A DNA stretch of 17,762 nt from Ruminococcus sp. UBA4240 (GTDB taxonomy: Bacteria > Bacillota > Clostridia > Oscillospirales > Ruminococcaceae), in contig DGXE01000076.1 of NCBI GenBank assembly GCA_002395525.1, forward strand, positions 1 through 17,762. The letters are read 5' to 3'. The position numbers were made by a program, and so were the translations under genes. The notes under the pieces are model-generated. The model searched no databases and was not told the DNA's origin. It saw nothing but the letters and a program-made list of their open reading frames with translations. Shown one piece after another: positions 1 through 6,604 of this stretch (positions are counted from its first letter, which is position 1; each line of letters opens with the position of its first letter).

Positions 1-53
1 CTCTTTGAAATATCTGTGATCTTTTTATCTGTGTCAATTTTGATCTTATGCAT
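1..53 (-). CDS. 5' end of an unidentified gene (runs off the left edge)
   Basis: Seventeen codons are visible, reading MHKIKIDTDKKITDISK, and the frame is still open at the window edge. The ATG at 53-51 is preceded by GAGG nine bases upstream. A good promoter (-35 at 122-127, -10 at 99-104) points at it. The peptide is lysine- and aspartate-rich with no signal peptide. It is too short to recognise a family, so no function is offered. The reading frame is supported only by the ribosome site and promoter geometry. Confidence 0.5.
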   Translation of the reverse strand, partial: MHKIKIDTDKKITDISK

Positions 54-91
54 TTTTCCAAACCTCACAGTGTATTTATGCTTCTTTGATA

Positions 92-106
92 GATATACAG
101 TATATC
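92..106. promoter_or_regulatory. Operator-like palindrome over the -10 box
   Basis: GATATA-CAG-TATATC is a perfect 6+6 inverted repeat with a 3-base centre. It covers the -10 hexamer and the predicted start of transcription of the left-edge gene. That is where a repressor would bind. The regulator is not identifiable from the window, and AT-rich palindromes can arise by chance. Confidence 0.4.
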
Positions 107-127
107 ACGTTTTTACTTTTCTGTCAA
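99..127 (-). promoter_or_regulatory. Sigma-A-type promoter for the left-edge gene
   Basis: On the minus strand TTGACA (127-122) is followed, after 17 bases, by TATACT (104-99). Transcription would start near 92 and give a leader of about 40 bases before the ATG at 53. The -35 lies immediately beyond the terminator of the hisA gene, so the two transcription units are tightly packed. Match to consensus is 6/6 and 5/6. Confidence 0.7.
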
Positions 128-129
128 TT

Positions 130-162
130 AAAAAAGCACATCAGCATTCCTGCCGATGTGCT
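130..162 (-). terminator. Rho-independent terminator after hisA
   Basis: A 12-bp stem (135-146 with 151-162, one G-U pair) closes a GGAA tetraloop on the minus-strand RNA and is followed by a run of six U (135-130). It starts 25 bases past the hisA stop codon. It ends the EAL-malQ-hisA transcription unit. The plus-strand side has a weaker T-rich tail, so partial bidirectional action is possible. Confidence 0.88.
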
Positions 163-187
163 TTGTTTCGTATTCAGAAGCTGCGGG

Positions 188-955
188 TCATCTGCCGTAC
201 CGCTCACAGAGCAGTTCAAAGCTGAGATCGCCCCCGTATATATCAAGGGCACTGCCTACGGTAAAGTCCACGCTGTCCTTGCCGCACTCACGCAGGCGCT
301 CAATGTCGTCAACGGAGGATATGCCCCCGGCATAGGTAGCCTTTACCCCGGAATCCGCCAGTGTCTTCACAATATCCTCGTTAAAGCCGCTGCGCCGCCC
401 CTCCGCATCTACTGCGTGGATAAGGAATTCATCGCAGTACTCCCCCAGCTTCATGAGGGTGAGGATATTGACCTCGATATTGGTGAACTTCTGCCACTTG
501 TTGGTCATTATCACATATTTGCCGTCATGCTTGCGGCATGAGAGATCAAGCACAAGGTGCTCCTTTCCCACAGCGTCGATGAGCCTGCCAAGACGGTCGT
601 AGTTTATCTTCCCGTCATAGAAAACATAGGAGGTCACTATTACATGGGATGCCCCTCTGCTTATGTATTCAGCGGCATTGATGTCGTTTATTCCGCCCCC
701 TGCCATAAGGCCGCCCTTGTAGGCACGGAGGGCTGCAAATATCTCGTCCTTGTCCGCCTCATAGTATTCGCTTGATGTTGCATCAAGGAGTATGGCATGA
801 CCCCCTGTCAGACCGTGAGCCTTGAAAAGCTCCGCATAATATGCCGCACCCTTTTCGGATACAAAGTTCTCATCCGCTCCATCCTTGGTGAGAGTGCCGC
901 CGATTATCTGCTTTACCTTTCCGTGATGTATGTCTATGCATGGTCTGAATTTCAT
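188..955 (-). CDS. hisA: HisA, eukaryotic (HIS6) type: ProFAR isomerase
   Basis: Predicted phosphoribosylformimino-5-aminoimidazole carboxamide ribotide isomerase, the (beta-alpha)8-barrel enzyme that opens the ribose of ProFAR in histidine biosynthesis (cytoplasmic). The 255-residue protein opens with FRPCIDIHHGKVKQIIGGTL and carries AGGGIND, VLDLSCRKHDGKY, EFLIHAVDAEG, TYAGGISSVDD and the late VGSALDIYGG. These resemble yeast HIS6 (CIDLHNGEVKQIVGGTL, VVDLSCRK, GSSLDIFGG) much more than the ordinary bacterial HisA. The ATG at 955 has GGGAGGTG a few bases upstream. It is last in the EAL-malQ-hisA unit, 96 bases after malQ, with no other his gene in view. Length is complete. Family assignment is strong; enzyme activity is inferred from homology. 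Confidence 0.9.
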   Translation of the reverse strand: MKFRPCIDIHHGKVKQIIGGTLTKDGADENFVSEKGAAYYAELFKAHGLTGGHAILLDATSSEYYEADKDEIFAALRAYKGGLMAGGGINDINAAEYISRGASHVIVTSYVFYDGKINYDRLGRLIDAVGKEHLVLDLSCRKHDGKYVIMTNKWQKFTNIEVNILTLMKLGEYCDEFLIHAVDAEGRRSGFNEDIVKTLADSGVKATYAGGISSVDDIERLRECGKDSVDFTVGSALDIYGGDLSFELLCERYGR

Positions 956-1051
956 ATAAACACCTCCCGACAGAAGCAGTCATCAAGAACTGCGGGGCAG
1001 ACAAGGGAGATCTGCCGTCTGTGTCATTCCTGCTTCCTGTCTTTCTTTATG

Positions 1052-2542
1052 TCATCGGAAATATATTTTGCACAGCTTTTTCAGCTTCTTTGCAAGGCCT
1101 GCATCCAGCTGGTCGTGCTTCATGCGCCAGCACCAGTTGCCGTTGCCTATGGTGGAGGGCACGTTCATGCGTGCCTCATCCCCCAGCTGCAGAACGTCCT
1201 GCATCTGTATTATGCAGGTATCGGCAGGGCTCATGTATGCGGCTCTTATAAGGGCATCGCACACCTTTTCAGCGCTTGCCAGCTTCCCCAGCCCCAGGTA
1301 TCTGCGTATCCGCTTCTTGGTGGCAGGCTCTGCGGAAAGATACCAGCCCACAGCAGTCTGATTGTCGTGTGTTCCTATGTAGCACACGCTCTTTTTGGGG
1401 ATGTTGTGGGGGAGATGCTCGCTGTCATCGCCGCCAAAGCCGAATTCCATGACCTTCATGCCGGGATACCCCGTGCTTGCCAGCATCCTGCGCACGTCGT
1501 CATCGAGAAAGCCCAGATCCTCAGCCACAAGGGGGATGTTCCCAAGCTCGTTCTTTATCTTTGCAAAAAGCGCCATGCCGGGACCCTTGATCCACTCCCC
1601 TATTACAGCATCCTTGCGGTCTGCGGGAATTGCATAGAAGGACTCGAATCCTCTGAAATGGTCGATGCGGGTGAGGTCAAAAAGCTGTGAGCTGTATCTC
1701 AGGCGCTGCACCCACCAGCTGTAATCGTCCTTTTCCATGTAGTCCCAGTCGTAGAGGGGATTGCCCCAGAGCTGTCCTCCTGCGGCAAATGCATCCGGGG
1801 GACAGCCTGCCACCTTTGTAGGCCGCCTGTCACCGTCCAGCATGAACATCTCCGGGTGTGCCCATATGTCCGCTGAATCCATGGAAACATATATGGGCAT
1901 ATCACCGAATATCCTTATGCCCTTTTTGTTGGCGTATTTCTTTACCCGTGCATACTGCTCAAAGAACTTGAACTGCATGAACTTCCAGGAGGATATCTCC
2001 TCACCGTTCTCGTATGCGAACTGCTTTACAGCATCCTCGTCGTGGAGCCGCAGGTCATCCTCCCACATGGTCCACATACTCAGGTTCTGATGTTCCTTTA
2101 TGGTCATGTAGACGGCATAGTCATCCAGCCAGAAGGCATTCTTCTCGCAGAAATCGTCAAATGCTGCAAAGCGTGCCGTATCCCCCTTTTTCACAAAGAC
2201 AGAATATGCCTTGTCCAGAAGGAGCTTTTTGAAATGGAACAGATGTGCATAATCAAAGAATTTCTTCTGGTTAAGGAGAGTGGCATCCATGTCATTTGCT
2301 TCCACAAGCCCTTCTGCTATGAGGGTGGGAATATCTATGAGCAGGGGATTGCCCGCAAAGGCGGAATAGGTCTGATATGGAGAATCCCCGAACCCGGTAG
2401 GTCCTATGGGCAGTATCTGCCAGTAGGTCTGACCCGCCTTTTTCAGGAAATCTATGAATTCATAGCATTCCTTTCCAAGGGTGCCTATGCCGTAGGGCGA
2501 GGGCAGAGATGAAATATGCATGAGTATCCCCGCAGTTCTCAT
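1052..2542 (-). CDS. malQ: 4-alpha-glucanotransferase (amylomaltase)
   Basis: Transfers alpha-1,4-glucan segments between oligosaccharides, releasing glucose; used in maltodextrin and glycogen metabolism in the cytoplasm. The 496-residue protein has the GH77 signature throughout: SSLPSPYGIGTLG near residue 12, LPIGPTGFGDSPYQ near 44, and the catalytic residues D294 in RIDHFRGFESF (nucleophile), E341 in VAEDLG (acid/base) and D393 in THDN. The frame is open 30 codons further upstream, but I chose the ATG at 2542. AGGAAAGGAAG lies a few bases before it, and family members begin at this MRxAGILxHISSLPSPYGIG. It starts 26 bases after the EAL gene stops, with no promoter or terminator between, so the two are probably co-transcribed. 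Confidence 0.95.
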   Translation of the reverse strand: MRTAGILMHISSLPSPYGIGTLGKECYEFIDFLKKAGQTYWQILPIGPTGFGDSPYQTYSAFAGNPLLIDIPTLIAEGLVEANDMDATLLNQKKFFDYAHLFHFKKLLLDKAYSVFVKKGDTARFAAFDDFCEKNAFWLDDYAVYMTIKEHQNLSMWTMWEDDLRLHDEDAVKQFAYENGEEISSWKFMQFKFFEQYARVKKYANKKGIRIFGDMPIYVSMDSADIWAHPEMFMLDGDRRPTKVAGCPPDAFAAGGQLWGNPLYDWDYMEKDDYSWWVQRLRYSSQLFDLTRIDHFRGFESFYAIPADRKDAVIGEWIKGPGMALFAKIKNELGNIPLVAEDLGFLDDDVRRMLASTGYPGMKVMEFGFGGDDSEHLPHNIPKKSVCYIGTHDNQTAVGWYLSAEPATKKRIRRYLGLGKLASAEKVCDALIRAAYMSPADTCIIQMQDVLQLGDEARMNVPSTIGNGNWCWRMKHDQLDAGLAKKLKKLCKIYFR

Positions 2543-2568
2543 TGCCGTGACTTCCTTTCCTAAAAGCG

Positions 2569-5136
2569 TTATTCGCTTATGCTCATCTGCTGTATGGTAT
2601 CTGTTACCGAAATGTTGCCGCCTTCGGTGCAAAGCCCCTTGCCGTCACCTGTCAGGAGCAGCATCCTCAGCTTGGAGCTGTTCACACTGATGTTTGCAGG
2701 GCCTGCCTTGTCGCCGATGCCCGTCACATGGCTGCCGCCGCATTCATAGGACACATCCGTGCGTGTGATGGAAATGTCAACAGCGCCGCCCTCCGTACCT
2801 ATGCATCTGATGTTGCGGCCGTGGTTTATGCCGGATATGCTGCCGTCGGATATGGATATATTCCCCCTGCCGCCTGTAATGGCGCCCATGCTGCATATGT
2901 TGGTGCCCGACAGGTTGGAATCGTAGCGGAAGTTGCACAGGGATATATCCGTATCCCCCTCATAGCTGCCGATACCCACGGAGTTGGAGGAGTTTGTAAG
3001 TGCGGACACACCGCAGTCGGTTATTACTATCCTTGAATTGCCGTAGATAGTGCCAACGCATACGGACAGGGAGCCCTCACAGGCTATCCTTACATCCCCG
3101 CCCCTTATGGTTATGACATTGTTTGAATCATTCCTGCCGCTGCCGATACCCACGCAGCTGTCACCGTAGGATTCGATGACGACCTTCCCCACGTTCTCAA
3201 GGGTGATGTTCCCGTGGCTCGATTCCTTGTCAGCGCCGATGGCATATGCGCTGGTGCTCTGTGACATTATGGACAGGGAGCCTGCGCCGGTCATGGTAAA
3301 GGATGCGGTCTCAGGCACGAATATGCCCCTCTTGACAAACTTGTTCGTCCCCTCAAGATAAAGCTCCACATTGCTGCCGTCGCCGATGGTGACGATGGAG
3401 TTTGTCTTTTCGTAGGATATGCACACATTCTTTATGGTTATCCTTGTCTTTATGCCGTCCTTTACAACTATGGGGACACTCACGGGGGTATTGGACTCGC
3501 CCTCCACCGTGATCTCGGGCACATCCACAAATATGGCTGTGAACCGCTCCTCCATGAGCCTGAAAAGGTTCACCGTCTCACCGGCTGCCGGCTTGTAGTA
3601 GCGGGAAATGTCACTGCCGAACTCGGCATTGATGCGTATTATCTCCTCACGCACATTTTCCGGTATGCGCTCGATGAGGTAGGGCATGGGGCGGGAGGTG
3701 TAGAAGCCCTGTATAAGGTCAGCCCCCAGCTTCATCATCACGCACAGCTCGTCGTAATTCTCAACGCCCTCTGCAAGAGCCGCATATCCGTTTGAGTGTA
3801 CAAATTCGATTATGCCGGAAACAAGCTGCTGCACCTTGGGCTTTTTGTTTATCTCATGGATAAGCGACTGATCTATCTTTACATAATCCGGGGAATAGCG
3901 GAGAAGATTTGAGGTGTTGGAATAGCCGGTACCGTAGTCGTCAATGGCAAGGTCTATCCCCGCCTTTTGCAGGCGGCGCTTGATATTGAGGAGCATCTCA
4001 TCGGTGATCTCCGTCTGCTCTGTAAGCTCCACCACCATTCTGCCCATAATGTCGGAATACCTGTTTTCAAGCTCCGCCCAGTCCGTATCTGTCAGAGTGT
4101 GGGCTGAGATACAGTTCACGAACAGCTTTTTCTCCGCAAATTCGTCCCTGTGGGAGCTTACCGCCTCCATGGTGTTGGTCATGGTGGCTTTTTCCACATC
4201 ATAGAGCCTGTCGCACTGTGCTGCCATCTCCAGTATCTCCATGGGATACATACCGATGTCCTTTTCCGTGCGCATCAGTGCCTCGTAAGCGACTATGTTG
4301 CCTGTATGTGCGCTTACTATGGGCTGGAAATGATATGAGAACAGATTATTGTCAAGCAGGCTGGTAAACCGCTTTATCTTGTCGAAATCCTCACGGCGGG
4401 ACTCATAGTCCTCCACAGCACATTTGAGTATGCTGTTCCTGCCGCTCTTCACTGCCTCGTACAGGGTAAACTCCGCAGTGTTCATCCTGGATGAGGTGGA
4501 TACTCCGTCGGCTGATATGCCGGCGGTAAAGGTAAGCTCCGCAGTCCTTGCGCCCACCTCTGAGGAAAGGGCGTTCCTGACCATTGCCTGCAAGTCCTTG
4601 AGGAATACGATCTGATCCCCCTCCACATGGGGAACATACAGCCAGTAAAGGCGCTTCCCCTGTTCGGCGATGTAGGCATCGGGGATGAGCTTCTTTATGG
4701 TATCCACTGCCTTATATACGGAGAAATTGCTGTCATCGGCATAGGCCTCTATCTGCAAATATGCCAGAAGGGAGCCGTCAGGGGCGGAGTTCACCGCCTT
4801 GACCAGATCGCTCTTGCTGCAAAGCACAGATGAGGAGGCATCCGCCAGCATATTCTCTGCAAGGCGCACCAGACAGGCCTTGTATCTGTCATTGTCCTCT
4901 ATGGTGGTGATATTTACATAGAAGCCCTGCCTGTCGGAGCTTTGCGCCTTACGGGCGGCATCATCCACCTGTGTAGCGGTATAGGTCTCCGGCAGCCCCA
5001 GAAGGCTGACGGCATTTTTATCCGCATATACGCTGTTATCGGATTTATCATATACGAATGACCCTATTTCCGGAAAGCACGACAGCACCTGCTGCCAGAG
5101 GCTCCCGAACAGTTCATTGTGTATCCTGTCGATCAT
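2569..5136 (-). CDS. c-di-GMP phosphodiesterase: degenerate GGDEF + EAL + C-terminal beta-helix-like repeats
   Basis: An 855-residue protein with no signal peptide or membrane segment, so apparently cytoplasmic. Residues about 85-243 look like a degenerate GGDEF domain. The GGDEF motif is replaced by GKRLYWLYVP near 160, while the terminal LTFTAGIS...LYEAVKSGRNSI is kept. Residues about 255-490 are an EAL domain with all usual catalytic and metal ligands: E285 (YEALMR), N341, E370 (ELTE), D399-D400 (DDYGTGYSN), K420, E456 (AEGVE) and Q476 (IQGFYTSRPMP). It is therefore predicted to hydrolyse c-di-GMP. Residues about 540-855 form a repeat region with IGA/IGS/IGT/IGD turns roughly every 28-31 residues (near 633, 664, 694, 722, 750, 780, 808, 836). 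This resembles the GAGIGGG/NITISGG beta-solenoids of secreted Firmicutes proteins. The ATG at 5136 follows GGAG by eight bases. The function of the repeat domain is unknown. Confidence 0.92.
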   Translation of the reverse strand: MIDRIHNELFGSLWQQVLSCFPEIGSFVYDKSDNSVYADKNAVSLLGLPETYTATQVDDAARKAQSSDRQGFYVNITTIEDNDRYKACLVRLAENMLADASSSVLCSKSDLVKAVNSAPDGSLLAYLQIEAYADDSNFSVYKAVDTIKKLIPDAYIAEQGKRLYWLYVPHVEGDQIVFLKDLQAMVRNALSSEVGARTAELTFTAGISADGVSTSSRMNTAEFTLYEAVKSGRNSILKCAVEDYESRREDFDKIKRFTSLLDNNLFSYHFQPIVSAHTGNIVAYEALMRTEKDIGMYPMEILEMAAQCDRLYDVEKATMTNTMEAVSSHRDEFAEKKLFVNCISAHTLTDTDWAELENRYSDIMGRMVVELTEQTEITDEMLLNIKRRLQKAGIDLAIDDYGTGYSNTSNLLRYSPDYVKIDQSLIHEINKKPKVQQLVSGIIEFVHSNGYAALAEGVENYDELCVMMKLGADLIQGFYTSRPMPYLIERIPENVREEIIRINAEFGSDISRYYKPAAGETVNLFRLMEERFTAIFVDVPEITVEGESNTPVSVPIVVKDGIKTRITIKNVCISYEKTNSIVTIGDGSNVELYLEGTNKFVKRGIFVPETASFTMTGAGSLSIMSQSTSAYAIGADKESSHGNITLENVGKVVIESYGDSCVGIGSGRNDSNNVITIRGGDVRIACEGSLSVCVGTIYGNSRIVITDCGVSALTNSSNSVGIGSYEGDTDISLCNFRYDSNLSGTNICSMGAITGGRGNISISDGSISGINHGRNIRCIGTEGGAVDISITRTDVSYECGGSHVTGIGDKAGPANISVNSSKLRMLLLTGDGKGLCTEGGNISVTDTIQQMSISE

Positions 5137-5148
5137 AGTATCATCTCC

Positions 5149-5204
5149 GCTGCCAGAAGCAAGAAATTAGATGCAAGAAGCAAGAATGACGAAGACTTGG
5201 CAGC
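5149..5204 (-). repeat. Leader inverted repeat and direct repeats abutting the EAL-gene ribosome site
   Basis: GCTGCCA (5198-5204 on the minus strand) can pair with TGGCAGC (5149-5155), which directly precedes the GGAG ribosome site. The loop of 42 bases holds two copies of the 11-mer AGAAGCAAGAA (plus strand, 5155-5165 and 5176-5186). The 5' leader from the promoter to the ATG is about 150 bases. I compared it by eye with the c-di-GMP-I riboswitch consensus and saw no match. Confidence 0.4.
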
Positions 5205-5295
5205 TTGAAGCCCCTCTGATGCCTTTATACAAGCAGGAGAACAGGCAGTAAGCTATCAATCTCATTGATTAGGATATAAAAGCTATATCTTAACA

Positions 5296-5324
5296 ATTAT
5301 ATCACATTATTAGTGCAGTGTCAA
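5296..5324 (-). promoter_or_regulatory. Promoter of the EAL-malQ-hisA unit
   Basis: TTGACA (5324-5319) and TATAAT (5301-5296) on the minus strand are separated by 17 bases, a perfect sigma-A match. It lies between phoH and the EAL gene. No hairpin terminator is visible after phoH, so some read-through from phoH is possible. Confidence 0.85.
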
Positions 5325-5355
5325 TACAAAAATTACATTTGATATGGGCAGGTGA

Positions 5356-6306
5356 TCACTTGCCGGATGCATTCGCATATGCCTTGATTATCTCCTGGAC
5401 AAGCCTGTGACGCACTACGTCCTTTTCCGTAAAGTGGGAGATGGCAATGTCATCTATGCCCTTGAGTATATGCATGGCATCTATCAGCCCCGACCTTCTG
5501 GTATCGGGCAGGTCTATCTGGGTGATATCCCCTGTTATGACCATTTTGCTGTTGAAGCCCAGGCGGGTAAGGAACATCTTTATCTGCTCCCTTGTGGTGT
5601 TCTGCGCCTCATCCAGGATAATGAAGGCATCGTCAAGGGTGCGGCCTCTCATATAGGCAAGGGGCGCTACCTCGATGACCCCCTTCTCCATATTCCTTGC
5701 AAAGCTCTCCGCCCCCATCATGTCGAACAGGGCATCGTAGAGCGGTCTGAGATAGGGGTCTACCTTGTTCTGCAGATCCCCCGGCAGAAAGCCCAGCTTC
5801 TCCCCTGCCTCCACAGCGGGGCGTGTGAGGATGATCCGGCTGACCTCATGTGCCTTGAACGCTTTTACTGCCATAGCCACCGCAAGATATGTCTTGCCGG
5901 TGCCGGCGGGGCCTATACCCATGACGATGGTCTTCTTTGATATGGCATCCACATAGCGCTTCTGTCCGAGGGTCTTTGCCTTTACCACCTTGCCGGAAAC
6001 GGTTATGCATATGCCGTCGGAGGTGAGCTTCAGCGCCTCATCCACGGAGTTTTCCTCCACAGCGGAGAAGATGTAGCCCATACTTTGCTCCGTTATGCTC
6101 TCGCCCTTTGCGGCAAGCTCATCAAGAGCCCTTATTGCGGCTGCTGCCTTGCGCACCCGGGGTTCCTCCCCGCTTATCCTTATATCATTTCCCCTTGACA
6201 GTATAGTCACATCATATTGCCTCTGCAGCCTGTTCAGGTTCTCGTCGAACTGGCCGAATATGGCTATGATCTCATCAAGGGACTGTATGGTAACGATCTC
6301 TTCCAT
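5356..6306 (-). CDS. phoH: PhoH family ATPase
   Basis: A 316-residue P-loop ATPase of the PhoH/PhoL group, cytoplasmic and linked in this family to RNA metabolism; the precise substrate is unsettled. Residues about 1-65 form a KH-like nucleic-acid-binding segment (VTILSRGNDIRISGEE). The Walker A motif is GPAGTGKT at 132-139, TRPAVEAGEKLGFLPGD follows near 161, and the Walker B motif FIILDEAQN is at 228-236. Sensor-type VITGDITQIDLP lies near 256. Length is normal for the family. The start at 6306 fits family alignment (MEEIVTIQSLDEIIAIFG), yet only TTTGA and a hairpin precede it. The nearest good Shine-Dalgarno sequence, AAAGGAG (6425-6419), is 112 bases away across the structured leader. It is transcribed alone from a strong promoter at 6482-6509. 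Confidence 0.94.
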   Translation of the reverse strand: MEEIVTIQSLDEIIAIFGQFDENLNRLQRQYDVTILSRGNDIRISGEEPRVRKAAAAIRALDELAAKGESITEQSMGYIFSAVEENSVDEALKLTSDGICITVSGKVVKAKTLGQKRYVDAISKKTIVMGIGPAGTGKTYLAVAMAVKAFKAHEVSRIILTRPAVEAGEKLGFLPGDLQNKVDPYLRPLYDALFDMMGAESFARNMEKGVIEVAPLAYMRGRTLDDAFIILDEAQNTTREQIKMFLTRLGFNSKMVITGDITQIDLPDTRRSGLIDAMHILKGIDDIAISHFTEKDVVRHRLVQEIIKAYANASGK

Positions 6307-6311
6307 TCAAA

Positions 6312-6415
6312 GCTTGCTTTTAACAAGCAAGCGTGAGCCGTAGGCTCACTTCCGTTCAGTGGGGATCAAACCTCCGCCGAACGGTAACATGGCACCTGTG
6401 CCATGGCTTGCGGTT
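6312..6415 (-). ncRNA. Structured phoH leader element: predicted four-way junction with a competing hairpin
   Basis: Plus-strand coordinates: GCAAGC (6327-6332) pairs with GCTTGC (6406-6411) and encloses three hairpins. These are GTGAGCC-GTA-GGCTCAC (6333-6349), CCGTTC...GAACGG (6352-6384) and CATGGCAC-CT-GTGCCATG (6388-6405). The linkers are only TT and TAA, and the outer two arms are flush with the closing stem. The same strand of the closing stem can instead pair locally, GCTTGCTT (6312-6319) with AAGCAAGC (6325-6332), so the two folds exclude each other. The element lies in the transcribed leader of phoH between AAAGGAG and the ATG. It may be a cis-acting RNA or a small mobile palindromic element; the sequence alone does not decide. 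Confidence 0.6.
6366..6404 (-). other. Possible 12-codon upstream ORF in the phoH leader
   Basis: ATG at 6404-6402 opens a frame reading MAQVPCYRSAEV and then TGA. AAAGGAG lies 14 bases upstream, which is longer than ideal spacing. Its start codon is inside the third hairpin and its stop is inside the central one, so translating it would disrupt the leader fold. It may equally be chance. Confidence 0.25.
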
Positions 6416-6481
6416 ATACTCCTTTCAGTTGGGTTTTCATTGTATGCTGCCCGGAAAAAACGGAACAGACACACTACTTAT

Positions 6482-6509
6482 ATTATACCATTAAGTATAA
6501 AAAAGTCAA
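6482..6509 (-). promoter_or_regulatory. Promoter of phoH
   Basis: On the minus strand TTGACT (6509-6504) and TATAAT (6487-6482) are 16 bases apart. Transcription would begin near 6475, giving an unusually long leader of about 170 bases that includes the whole structured element. It sits between the terminator of the large operon and phoH. Confidence 0.82.
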
Positions 6510-6550
6510 GGGTGTGAAAATTTTGCACTTGAAATTTGTACAATATATAT

Positions 6551-6588
6551 AAAGACGGAAAGCCGACGTAAAATGGCTCTCCGTCTTT
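6551..6588 (-). terminator. Terminator of the large operon, after the FkbM-type gene
   Basis: AAAGACGGA (6551-6559) pairs with TCCGTCTTT (6580-6588). After one A-C mismatch, AGCC pairs with GGCT, closing a 10-base loop. The stem begins 16 bases after the last stop codon. The minus-strand tail is UUUAUAUAUAUU, only moderately U-rich. Confidence 0.75.
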
Positions 6589-6604
6589 GTAATCTGATAA
6601 GAGA

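Noticed and set aside
996..1016. Hairpin GGCAGA/TCTGCC between malQ and hisA as an internal terminator.
   Set aside because: Only a 6-bp stem with a 9-base loop and no T tract on the minus strand.
797..1690. A 297-codon plus-strand frame opposite hisA and malQ.
   Set aside because: It spans two strongly supported genes on the other strand, has no ribosome site or domain, and its composition mirrors the antisense of malQ.
5137..5300. Possible c-di-GMP riboswitch before the EAL gene.
   Set aside because: The leader lacks the conserved bases of the c-di-GMP-I consensus as I remember it. Only a simple hairpin and repeats are visible.
6327..6411. The cloverleaf-like fold as a tRNA gene.
   Set aside because: It has no acceptor-stem length, no GTTCRA-type T loop and no anticodon arm of 5 bp with a 7-base loop; arm sizes do not fit tRNA.
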